In this document: one piece after another, positions 1-6,491 of the stretch | Layout of the letters: each line of letters starts with the position of its first letter | How positions within the stretch are numbered: the stretch's first letter is position 1 | Origin: Corynebacterium uterequi | GTDB lineage: Bacteria > Actinomycetota > Actinomycetes > Mycobacteriales > Mycobacteriaceae | Assembly (NCBI RefSeq): GCF_001021065.1 | Contig: NZ_CP011546.1 | Span: 1,984,001-2,048,000 of the forward strand | Direction of reading: 5' to 3' | Length of the DNA: 64,000 bases | Notes under the pieces: generated by a model | Database searches by the model: none | What the model was told of the DNA's origin: nothing | What the model saw: the letters and a program-made list of their open reading frames with translations, nothing else | Translations under genes and position numbers: made by a program

Positions 1-182
1 TCGAGCCCCTGGGCGGTGAGCCAGCGGCGGAGGATGTCGAAAGCCACCCCGCTGCGCAGGTGACCGATGTGCGGTTGGGCCTGCGGGGTGGCACCGCACA
101 GGTACACCGAGGCATGCCCGGGGCGCAGCGGCTCGAAGTCTCTTAAGGTCCTGGTTGCGGTGTCGAAAATACGCAGAGTCAC
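1..182 (-). CDS. cysS: Cysteinyl-tRNA synthetase, N-terminal part (runs off the window)
   Basis: Only the first 60 codons are present, read from a GTG at 182. The translation contains [14 protein letters not shown], then [19 protein letters not shown], which holds the zinc-binding Cys and the class I HIGH-type signature PHIGH expected at the CysS N-terminus. The enzyme charges tRNA-Cys with cysteine in the cytoplasm. The mycothiol ligase MshC is a close paralogue, but in mycobacteria the gene next to ispF is cysS, which favours CysS. In M. tuberculosis cysS directly follows ispF; here about 8.5 kb of nan and bacteriocin genes lie between them. No ribosome site precedes the GTG, but a TAGACT box lies 8 nt upstream, so the message is probably leaderless. 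Confidence 0.88.
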   Translation of the reverse strand, partial: MTLRIFDTATRTLRDFEPLRPGHASVYLCGATPQAQPHIGHLRSGVAFDILRRWLTAQGL

Positions 183-190
183 AGTCAGTT

Positions 191-196
191 AGTCTA
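191..196 (-). promoter_or_regulatory. -10 box of a probable leaderless cysS promoter
   Basis: TAGACT on the minus strand, 8 nt before the GTG of cysS, fits the corynebacterial TANNNT consensus and places the transcription start at or next to the start codon. It lies in the 23-bp gap after the nanR-like gene. No convincing -35 was identified. Confidence 0.45.
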
Positions 197-205
197 CGTG
201 CTCTC

Positions 206-916
206 CTAGGACGACTGGCTGATGACGTCGCGCAACGGAGCGTAGTGAGACCGGATGGCCGCCCGGAACCGGGTGCGGTCCTCAGCGCGCAGCGCGTCGA
301 TAATCTCCTGGTGGGCGGATACAGTGCGATCGCGGTTCTCGACGGCGACGACCTCCATCTCCAGCAGCGGCATCACTTCCGCGTGCACCTGCCAGAACGC
401 CTGGCTGAGCTCTTTGATGAGAGTGTTGTCGACCCCAGAGAGCAGCAGCTGGTGAAAGCGCTGGTCCTCGTCCGTGAAGGGTCGTCCTTGAGCGACCTGA
501 GACCGCATCTGGTCGACGATATCTTCCAGCTCAGACAGCGTCGCAGCGTCGACGGCGCCCGTGAGCTCAGCGGCTAGGGAGAGGTCGAGGGCCTCGCGGG
601 CGTCGACGACGTGGCCCAAAAAGGCCAGCGACTCCCGGGCCGCCAGGACGGTCCGGAAGACGAGGCCATTGACGAGCGGCTGCAGTGACATGTCGGACAC
701 GTAGGTGCCATGCCCATGGCGGACGACGACGATGTCCAGGGCCGAGAGGATCCGCACCGCCTCACGCACCGAGGAGCGTGAGTATCCCAGTTTGTCGCAC
801 AACTCCGCCTCAGTGGGCAAGGCATCGCCCGGGCGGAGATGAGCGTCGCGAATGTACGCTTTGATCGCGTCCACGGCGGCGCCCGTGACGGTCTGGGAGC
901 GGCGGGGAGCGGTCAT
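206..916 (-). CDS. nanR: GntR/FadR-family (FCD) regulator, probably NanR
   Basis: A 236-aa transcription factor. The winged helix-turn-helix covers about residues 15-75 (PTEAELCDKLGYSRSSVREA is the recognition region, HGHGTYV the wing) and an all-helical FCD ligand domain fills residues 90-230, with the FHQLLL-type histidine seen in metal- or acid-binding FCD proteins. The start overlaps the nagA stop by 4 nt (ATGA), so the two are co-transcribed. Its place beside nagA, nanK, nanE and a sialic acid symporter makes it the likely sialic acid or amino-sugar responsive repressor, as NanR is in C. glutamicum. The family call is secure; the effector is inferred from neighbours only. Confidence 0.85.
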   Translation of the reverse strand: MTAPRRSQTVTGAAVDAIKAYIRDAHLRPGDALPTEAELCDKLGYSRSSVREAVRILSALDIVVVRHGHGTYVSDMSLQPLVNGLVFRTVLAARESLAFLGHVVDAREALDLSLAAELTGAVDAATLSELEDIVDQMRSQVAQGRPFTDEDQRFHQLLLSGVDNTLIKELSQAFWQVHAEVMPLLEMEVVAVENRDRTVSAHQEIIDALRAEDRTRFRAAIRSHYAPLRDVISQSS

Positions 917-2076
917 GTCAGGGAAACCTCCTTGCCGCGGTGGTAGACGGCAGCGATTTGATTGTTCGGATGTAATGCAACGATATCAGCCCGGGCTCCG
1001 GGCACGAGGTCCCCGCCGAGCAGGGAATCGGAGACCTTCGCGAAGACCTCAGTGGCGTTGGTGGCGGTGAAACGAACGGCCGCCACCTCCCCGTGGCGGG
1101 CGGCGAAACGCAGGTACTGGTCGTAGAGCGTGGAGGTACCGCCGGCGATGGCACCGCCCTCGGTCAGCCGCGCCACGCCCTCGGCCACGGTGACCTCCAG
1201 CGGCCCGAGACGGTAGGCGCCGTCGGGCAAGCCGGCCGCTTCCATGGAGTCGGTCACGGCAAAGGAGTGCTCGGGGGCGGAGGCGACGACGAAGTCGACG
1301 GTCTCATCGGCCAGGTGGACGCCGTCGGCCACCAGCTCGGCCGCGGCGGTGCCGTCGGCGGCGGCGTTAATCATGGCGGCGGCGATGCCCGGGTCACGGT
1401 GGTGGATCTGCGGCATGGCGTTGAACAGGTGGGTGGCGGTCACCACGGCGCCGGATTCGCGGGCGGCGGCCAGGGCGGCGTGGGTGGTGGGCGCATCCGC
1501 GTCGGAGTGGCCGTAGGAGGCGATGACGCGGTAGCGCGCACACAGTTCGAGCAGCTCCGGCAGGTGGGCGGTCTCCGGGGCGAGGGTGATGGACTTCACC
1601 CGGCCGCCGGCCGCCTCGAGGATGCGTGCGAACATCTCGGGGTCGCCTTCCTGGATGCGGCTCGGTGCCTGGGCGCCGCAGCGACAGGGGTTGATGAAGG
1701 GGCCCTCCAGGTGGATGCCGTCGATGGTGCCATCGTCAACCAGCGGTGCCAGACGCTCAACCTGGGCGGTGATCTCCTCCTCGGTGGCTGAGACGAGGCT
1801 GGCCACCAGGGTGGTGGTTCCGCGGGAGAGGTGGTAGGCGGCGGCCTTGCGGCAGTCCTCGGTGCTGCCGGTGGGGAAGGCGCCACCGAAGCCGCCGTGG
1901 TTGTGGATGTCAACGAAGCCGGGCACGAAGGTGGGGGCACCCGGCTCGGGGGTGGAATCGAGGGCCTCGACGGATTCGATGGTTTCTCCGTTGAGGGTTA
2001 GCCGGCCATGCTCAATGACGCCTGTGGCGGTCACGATACGGCCTTCGAGGGTGGTGGTACTGTGCGGCTCGGTCAC
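913..2076 (-). CDS. nagA: N-acetylglucosamine-6-phosphate deacetylase
   Basis: A 387-aa amidohydrolase that removes acetate from GlcNAc-6-phosphate to give glucosamine-6-phosphate in the cytoplasm. Visible family motifs are the N-terminal metal site VDIHNHGGFGG, the glutamate in HLEGPFINP, the histidines in THLFNAMPQIHHR, and the catalytic aspartate in AVTDSMEAAG. Length matches the family. The start is GTG at 2076, chosen because AAGGAG lies 6 nt upstream. It heads the nagA-nanR pair, divergent from nanK across a 67-bp gap. No nagB deaminase is seen in the window, so the last step to fructose-6-phosphate must be encoded elsewhere. Confidence 0.95.
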   Translation of the reverse strand: MTEPHSTTTLEGRIVTATGVIEHGRLTLNGETIESVEALDSTPEPGAPTFVPGFVDIHNHGGFGGAFPTGSTEDCRKAAAYHLSRGTTTLVASLVSATEEEITAQVERLAPLVDDGTIDGIHLEGPFINPCRCGAQAPSRIQEGDPEMFARILEAAGGRVKSITLAPETAHLPELLELCARYRVIASYGHSDADAPTTHAALAAARESGAVVTATHLFNAMPQIHHRDPGIAAAMINAAADGTAAAELVADGVHLADETVDFVVASAPEHSFAVTDSMEAAGLPDGAYRLGPLEVTVAEGVARLTEGGAIAGGTSTLYDQYLRFAARHGEVAAVRFTATNATEVFAKVSDSLLGGDLVPGARADIVALHPNNQIAAVYHRGKEVSLT

Positions 2077-2126
2077 CGGGTGCTCCTTAGCTCACGGGTT
2101 GATATCGGCTCAATCAACCACTCCAG

Positions 2127-2136
2127 GACGTATGAT
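2127..2136 (+). promoter_or_regulatory. nanK promoter, shared element GACGTATGAT
   Basis: TATGAT at 2131-2136 is a near-consensus -10 box lying 7 nt before the ATG at 2144, so nanK is probably leaderless. The ten bases GACGTATGAT recur before the symporter gene (3955-3964). This suggests a common promoter or operator core for the sialic acid genes, perhaps bound by the GntR regulator; that binding is an inference. Confidence 0.5.
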
Positions 2137-2143
2137 GTCTTAT

Positions 2144-3121
2144 ATGCACGATGTTACTCTTGCCCTGGACGTCGGGGGCACGAAAATCGCCTACGGTCTC
2201 GTGGCCGACACCAATCCGCGCGAGGCTATCGCCGTTGACTCCCTGCCGTCGCAGCCCGCTGGCGGCGCCATCCTCGACCAAATCGCCACCGCCGTTCGCC
2301 GTGGCCTGGCTAACGCCGAGGAGGCAGGGCTGACCGTGGTTCGCGTCGGCGCTGGCCTGCCCGGCGTCGTCCGCGCCCCCCTCGGGGAGATCGTTCACAA
2401 CGGTCCCACCATCCCCGGATGGAGCGGCAGCGACGTGCGCGGCACCATCACCGACCAACTCCCCCAGCCACTGCCCATCGCCATTCACAATGACGTGCGT
2501 GTGTGGGCCTACGGCGAGCACCGCCTCGGCGCCGGCCAGCGCCTCAAGGGCCGGGTCCTCTACATCTCGCTCGGCACCGGCGTCGGTGGCGCCATCATCG
2601 ACGACGGTGTGCTGCTCGACGGCCCCACCGGCTCCGCCGGCGAGGTCTCCGAGATCGTCTGCGCGGACCTGCGTGGCATCGCTGACCGGGCCGAAAACAT
2701 CGCCAGCGGGAACTCGCTGGCCCGCTACTACAACCGCCTCCACGAGGTCCCGCGCGAGCAGTGGCTCTCGCTCGGTCGCCTGGAGTGGAGCGACCCGCGC
2801 CCCGGCGACAAGCGGCTGCCGGAGGTCATCGACGATCCCCTGACCCGCGAAATCATCGACGGCAACCTGCGCGGCCTGGGCCGCAGCATTGGCGCTTTGT
2901 CCTCCGCGCTGGACCTGTCCGGGGTGGTCCTCGGCGGCGGCGTGGTCGGCATCGGTGAGCTGGTCACCGCGCCGCTCGTCGCCGGCATCCGGGAGGCGTG
3001 CCTGGTCCCGCAGCGCGACATGCCCATCGTCCCCAGTTCCGAACTCGCCCATTCCCCGCTGCTCGGCGCCGCCGCTTTGGCGCGCGACCTGGCAGTGACC
3101 ATCCCCTCCACGTCGAACTAG
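2144..3121 (+). CDS. nanK: N-acetylmannosamine kinase, ROK family
   Basis: A 325-aa ROK-family sugar kinase predicted to phosphorylate N-acetylmannosamine to ManNAc-6-phosphate. The phosphate-binding LALDVGGTKIAYGLV is at residues 6-20, the catalytic HNDVRVWAYGEH lies mid-protein, and YISLGTGVGGAI follows. The usual ROK zinc cluster (CxCGxxGC) is absent: the matching stretch reads EVSEIVCADLRG. The start at 2144 is preferred over ATGs at 2132 and 2135 because those lie inside the -10 box. It is followed after 11 nt by nanE, whose ribosome site overlaps the nanK stop. The substrate is inferred from linkage to nanE and nagA; a glucokinase or other hexose kinase role cannot be excluded. Confidence 0.85.
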   Translation: MHDVTLALDVGGTKIAYGLVADTNPREAIAVDSLPSQPAGGAILDQIATAVRRGLANAEEAGLTVVRVGAGLPGVVRAPLGEIVHNGPTIPGWSGSDVRGTITDQLPQPLPIAIHNDVRVWAYGEHRLGAGQRLKGRVLYISLGTGVGGAIIDDGVLLDGPTGSAGEVSEIVCADLRGIADRAENIASGNSLARYYNRLHEVPREQWLSLGRLEWSDPRPGDKRLPEVIDDPLTREIIDGNLRGLGRSIGALSSALDLSGVVLGGGVVGIGELVTAPLVAGIREACLVPQRDMPIVPSSELAHSPLLGAAALARDLAVTIPSTSN

Positions 3122-3132
3122 GAGTAGCAGCC

Positions 3133-3867
3133 ATGACCTTCACCTTCGCTTCCACCGACATCGCCGCCCGGCGCGCCGAGATCGTCGACGCCATCTCGGG
3201 CAAGCTCATCGTCTCCGTGCAGGCCCCCACCGGCCACGCCCTGCGCGACACTCACAGCCTCACCCACATCGCCCGCGCCGTCGTCGACGGCGGTTCGCCG
3301 GCCGTGCGCTGCGGCGGCTACGGCGGACTGGAGGATATCGAGTCCATCGCCACCGCCGTCGACGTCCCCGTGTTCGGCCTCACCAAGGAGGGCACCGAGG
3401 GCGTGTACATCACCCCGTCGGTGGCCTCCGTGCGCGCCGTCGCCCGTGCTGGTGCCGCGGTGGTGTGCGCGGACTGCACCTTCCGCGAGAACCACGATGG
3501 CTCCTCGGTGGCGGACCTGGTAGCGGCGGCCCACGAGGAGGGCGTTCTGCTCATGGCCGACTGCGCCACCCCGGAAGAGGCAGCCGCGGCCTACGAGGCC
3601 GGCGCTGACATCGTCTCCACTACGCTGGCCGGCTACACCGAGCACCGCGAGGCCACGAAGGGCCCCGATCTGGAGTGCGTGAGCAAGGCTCGCGAGCTCA
3701 TGGGTCCCGACGCCGTGCTCATCGGTGAAGGTCGCTACCACAACCCCGATCACGTCGCTGCCGGCTTCGAAGCTGGTGCGTCGGCTGTCATCGTCGGTAC
3801 GGCGATCACCGACCCGGCGTGGATCACCCGCGCCTTTACGGCCGCGACTCCGGCGGCGCTGAACTAA
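3133..3867 (+). CDS. nanE: N-acetylmannosamine-6-phosphate 2-epimerase
   Basis: A 244-aa TIM-barrel enzyme converting ManNAc-6-phosphate to GlcNAc-6-phosphate, the substrate of NagA next door. Family features seen are an N-terminal IVSVQAPTGHALRDT, VDGGSPAVRCGGYGGLEDI, the central VPVFGLTKEG, the VVCADCTFRENHDG strand, TTLAGYTEH, and the phosphate-binding C-terminal ASAVIVGTAIT. Length is slightly over the usual 225-235 aa. The ATG at 3133 has AGGAG 8 nt upstream at the end of nanK, so translation is coupled. A strong terminator follows. Confidence 0.95.
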   Translation: MTFTFASTDIAARRAEIVDAISGKLIVSVQAPTGHALRDTHSLTHIARAVVDGGSPAVRCGGYGGLEDIESIATAVDVPVFGLTKEGTEGVYITPSVASVRAVARAGAAVVCADCTFRENHDGSSVADLVAAAHEEGVLLMADCATPEEAAAAYEAGADIVSTTLAGYTEHREATKGPDLECVSKARELMGPDAVLIGEGRYHNPDHVAAGFEAGASAVIVGTAITDPAWITRAFTAATPAALN

Positions 3868-3883
3868 ACTCCCCGGACAAGCG

Positions 3884-3915
3884 AGGGAGGGGGTAGCACT
3901 ACCCCCTCCCTTTTT
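3884..3915 (+). terminator. Rho-independent terminator after nanE
   Basis: A G-rich arm (3885-3895) pairs perfectly with a C-rich arm (3900-3910) around a loop of about 4 nt, followed by TTTTT at 3911-3915. It separates nanKE from the symporter gene, which has its own promoter. Confidence 0.9.
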
Positions 3916-3954
3916 CGATTTCTACTTCTAAAGTCTGGCTAACATCGGACGTCT

Positions 3955-3964
3955 GACGTATGAT
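3955..3964 (+). promoter_or_regulatory. Symporter gene promoter, shared element GACGTATGAT
   Basis: TATGAT at 3959-3964 is a -10 box about 40 nt before the ATG at 4004. The decamer is identical to that before nanK. Here a normal leader with the ribosome site GAGGGGA (3990-3996) follows, unlike the leaderless nanK. Confidence 0.5.
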
Positions 3965-4003
3965 CGCAGAGAAAGCTTAGTCATCCATCCGAGGGGAATC
4001 GTC

Positions 4004-5509
4004 ATGACGAACCACGAATTCGGCGCGCTGAACTGGCTAGTTCTCGGCGTGTACCTGCTACTCATGCTCGGCGTGGGCATCTACTTCGCCCGCCGCGCCG
4101 GCGACAGCAACGAAGAATACTTCAAGGCCGGCGGTCGCATCCCGGCCTGGGCAGCCGGCTTCTCCATCTATGCCACCACGCTGTCGGCCATCACCTTTAT
4201 GTCCACTCCTGAGAAGGCCTTCCTCACCGACTGGGCCTACTCCGCCGGCAACCTCGCCATCTTCGTCATGGTGCCGCTGCTCGTCGGCTACTACGTCCCC
4301 TTCTTCCGCAAGCTCGACGTCACCACCGCCTACGAGTACCTTGAGGAGCGCTTCGGCGTCAGCCTGCGCATTATCGGCTCGCTGCTCTTCGTGCTCTACC
4401 ACCTGGGTCGCATCGCCATCGTCATCTACCTGCCGACGCTCGCCATCACCTCGGTCGCGGACATCAACCCGATCATCATCGCCACCATCGTTGGCGTGCT
4501 GTGCATCATCTACACCTTCCTCGGCGGCATGGAGGGCGTCATCTGGTCCGACGTCATCCAGGGCATCCTCCTGCTCGGCGGCGCAGCCACCATCGTGGTC
4601 GCCGCCATGGCGCTCACCCCGGGCGGCTTCGGCCCCGCGCTCGCCGACGCCGCATCGCAGGGCAAGTTCTACTCCGGCGAGAACTTCTCGGCCTCCAACC
4701 TGGCCAACACCATCCCGATCATCTTCCTCGGCTCGTGCATGAACAACCTGCACCAGTACACCGCCTCCCAGGACGTGGTGCAGCGCTACCAGACCACCCC
4801 GAACATTGAGGCCACCCGCAAGTCCCTCTACGTCAACGGCCTGCTCGCCCTCATCACCATCCCGCTCTTCTACGGCATGGGCACCGCGCTGTTCAACTAC
4901 TACGAGGCCAACGGCGGCCTGCCGGAGGGCGTCAACACCTCTGCCATCGTCCCCTTCTTCATCATCACCGTGCTGCCCGCCGGCCTGGCCGGACTGCTCA
5001 TCGGCGCCATCTTCGCCGCCGCTCAGTCCACCATCTCCTCCTCGCTCAACTCCATCTCCGCGTGCGTGGTCGTTGACCTGCGTAACCGCTTCGGCAAGGG
5101 CGAGGCCTCGGTGACCTTCTCCCGCCTCGTCATCATCGCCGCTGGCGTGTTCTCCATGGTCGCCGCCGTCTACCTCATCGCCACCGACAAGTCCGACCTG
5201 TGGGACCTCTTCCTCGCCCTCACTGGCCTCTTCGGCGTCCCACTGGCAGCCGTCTTCGCCCTGGGTATCTTCCACCAGAGCACGAACCAGCAGGGTGTGC
5301 TCATCGGCCTCGTCGGCGGCGCCATCGCCGCGTACCTCGCCAAGCAGCTGGAGATCGGCCCGTTCGTTATCTCCATCATGGCGTTTATCGCCACCTGGGC
5401 CGTGGGCTGGGCCGCGAGCATCCCCTTCAAGAACCTGCCCAGCAACCGCCACGACATCCGCGCCCTCACGGTGAAGGGTCTCAAGGAGACTTACACCCGC
5501 CGCGGCTAA
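4004..5509 (+). CDS. nanT: Sodium:solute symporter, sialic acid type (SiaT-like)
   Basis: A 501-aa, roughly 13-helix inner membrane transporter of the SSS family, predicted to import N-acetylneuraminate with Na+. With a one-residue offset from the Proteus mirabilis SiaT structure as I recall it, the sialic acid contacts are kept: Thr59, Ser61 and Thr64 in TTLSAITFM, Arg136 in YHLGRIAIV, and Asp183 in VIWSDVIQG. The Na+ site serines lie in AAQSTISSSLNSIS. The gene follows nanE after a terminator and shares its promoter core with nanK. The closest alternative is another organic-acid SSS carrier, but context and residues favour sialic acid. C. glutamicum itself uses an ABC system (SiaEFGI), so this is a different uptake solution. 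Confidence 0.85.
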   Translation: MTNHEFGALNWLVLGVYLLLMLGVGIYFARRAGDSNEEYFKAGGRIPAWAAGFSIYATTLSAITFMSTPEKAFLTDWAYSAGNLAIFVMVPLLVGYYVPFFRKLDVTTAYEYLEERFGVSLRIIGSLLFVLYHLGRIAIVIYLPTLAITSVADINPIIIATIVGVLCIIYTFLGGMEGVIWSDVIQGILLLGGAATIVVAAMALTPGGFGPALADAASQGKFYSGENFSASNLANTIPIIFLGSCMNNLHQYTASQDVVQRYQTTPNIEATRKSLYVNGLLALITIPLFYGMGTALFNYYEANGGLPEGVNTSAIVPFFIITVLPAGLAGLLIGAIFAAAQSTISSSLNSISACVVVDLRNRFGKGEASVTFSRLVIIAAGVFSMVAAVYLIATDKSDLWDLFLALTGLFGVPLAAVFALGIFHQSTNQQGVLIGLVGGAIAAYLAKQLEIGPFVISIMAFIATWAVGWAASIPFKNLPSNRHDIRALTVKGLKETYTRRG

Positions 5510-5522
5510 AGCCCGACGTCGC

Positions 5523-5844
5523 CTAGCAGAGGTAATACTCCTGCTCGTCGCCGAGGATCACGAGGATCCGCGACGGGCCCTGGGCTCGGGCCCATTCACC
5601 GCCCGGAACGCAGCCAGAGTCAACATCCTCTCGCCCCTTTATCCGCGCGCCATGCGACTGGTCGTGTAGGAAGTGGGACCACGTCCTTCCTGCTGAGGAA
5701 CCGTGTTCCCACTGCCCGCCCTCCGCCGGAGCTTCGGAGAAAGATCCGCCCTGCGGATTATAGGTAGTAGCGACAATTCCTCCGCCTGCGAGGAGGAAGA
5801 CTACTGCCCCGGCCGCAAGCCATTTGTTTTTTGAGATTCTTCAT
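5523..5844 (-). pseudogene. Lactococcin 972-type bacteriocin gene, frameshifted (locus 1)
   Basis: The start ATG at 5844 overlaps the ABC stop (ATGA), so this is the last gene of the operon. The start frame reads MKNLKK and then loses homology; a +1 shift at the run of six A's (5827-5832) restores a single frame of about 105 codons to the TAG at 5523. With one A fewer the N-terminus would be MKNLKNKWLAAGAVVFLLAG, an ordinary signal peptide. The mature part carries family hallmarks: GGQWEHG, then RTWSHFLHDQSHGARI, then SGCVPGGEWARA, ending EYYLC. Lactococcin 972 itself has the same W-x-H-G, WS/YSNYHH, HSATV and WAKA landmarks and inhibits septum formation through lipid II. The homology call is firm. 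Whether this is a dead gene, a phase-variable tract or an assembly error is open. Confidence 0.8.
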
Positions 5845-6491
5845 TTATTCATCAACTCCTCAATCCGGTCACACTGATTCATGGCCCACGGGTCATGGCT
5901 CACCACCAGCACCGCAGATCCGCCGCGCGCGAGGGCATGAAGATGCTCAAAAACCACGGCCGAGTTGTTTCGGTCCAGCGAAGCCGTCGGTTCGTCCGCC
6001 AGGACGATCCCGGGTTGGCGGGCCAGCAGCCTGGCGATGGCCACCCGCTGGCGCTCGCCCCCAGACAGCTGGACAACAGTGTCTGTGATGAGTTCTCCAA
6101 CGCCGACGGCGTCGAGCACCTCTCGAACCCTGCCGTGTCGGCCCTTCGTGCCTTTTGGTAGCGCTAGGGCGACGTTATTAAACACGCTCTCGTTATCGAT
6201 GAGCGCGAAATCTTGGAACAAGTACCCGATCTGCTTACGCCGCAGCTTGAGACGCTTGCCCTCTGGCAGGTCCGTCACATCCTCGCCGAGCAGGGTGAGC
6301 CTGCCGGCGTCGAGGCGTTCCAGCAAACCCACGCAGTTAAGAAGGGTGGATTTTCCGCACCCGGAAGGCCCCGTCAGAGCGACTACTTCCCCGGGCTCGA
6401 CGGTCAGGTCCACCCCCTGCCACAGGTTGCGTCGGCGCTTCTTTTCTCCGACGAATTTTCCGGCACCTACTAGCTTGATTCCACCTGTCAT
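5841..6491 (-). CDS. ABC transporter ATP-binding protein, lactococcin 972 export/immunity type
   Basis: A 216-aa ATPase. Walker A GPSGCGKST is at residues 41-49, the Q-loop is in YLFQDFALI, the signature is LSGGERQRVAIARL, Walker B is IVLADEPTASLD, and the switch histidine is in VVSHD. All catalytic residues are present. It starts on a TAATG overlap with the upstream membrane gene and ends on ATGA with the bacteriocin gene, a three-gene translationally coupled unit. It is a LolD/MacB-like subfamily typical of lactococcin 972 loci, where it pairs with the large membrane protein to export the peptide or protect the producer. The partner gene here is frameshifted, so function is doubtful although this gene is intact. 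Confidence 0.88.
   Translation of the reverse strand: MTGGIKLVGAGKFVGEKKRRRNLWQGVDLTVEPGEVVALTGPSGCGKSTLLNCVGLLERLDAGRLTLLGEDVTDLPEGKRLKLRRKQIGYLFQDFALIDNESVFNNVALALPKGTKGRHGRVREVLDAVGVGELITDTVVQLSGGERQRVAIARLLARQPGIVLADEPTASLDRNNSAVVFEHLHALARGGSAVLVVSHDPWAMNQCDRIEELMNK

Noticed and set aside
1093..1791. Long open frame on the plus strand opposite nagA
   Set aside because: Gly/Val-rich translation with no motif, mirror of the nagA coding strand; typical high-GC antisense artefact.
2099..2136. TTGATA (2099) as -35 for the TATGAT box of nanK
   Set aside because: The spacing is 26 bp, too long for a sigma-A-type promoter.
3884..3915. The GC-rich inverted repeat as a regulator site rather than a terminator
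   Set aside because: A perfect stem followed at once by a T-run right after nanE is a terminator pattern.
4058..5452. 464-codon open frame opposite the symporter gene
   Set aside because: Composition dominated by Asp, Glu, Gly and Val, the reverse of membrane codons; no ribosome site or family.
5830..5844. Programmed ribosomal frameshifting at the A6 tract instead of a mutation
   Set aside because: The shift needed is +1, the heptamer does not fit a classical -1 slippery site in the start frame, and no stem-loop was identified downstream. It is kept only as a remote option.
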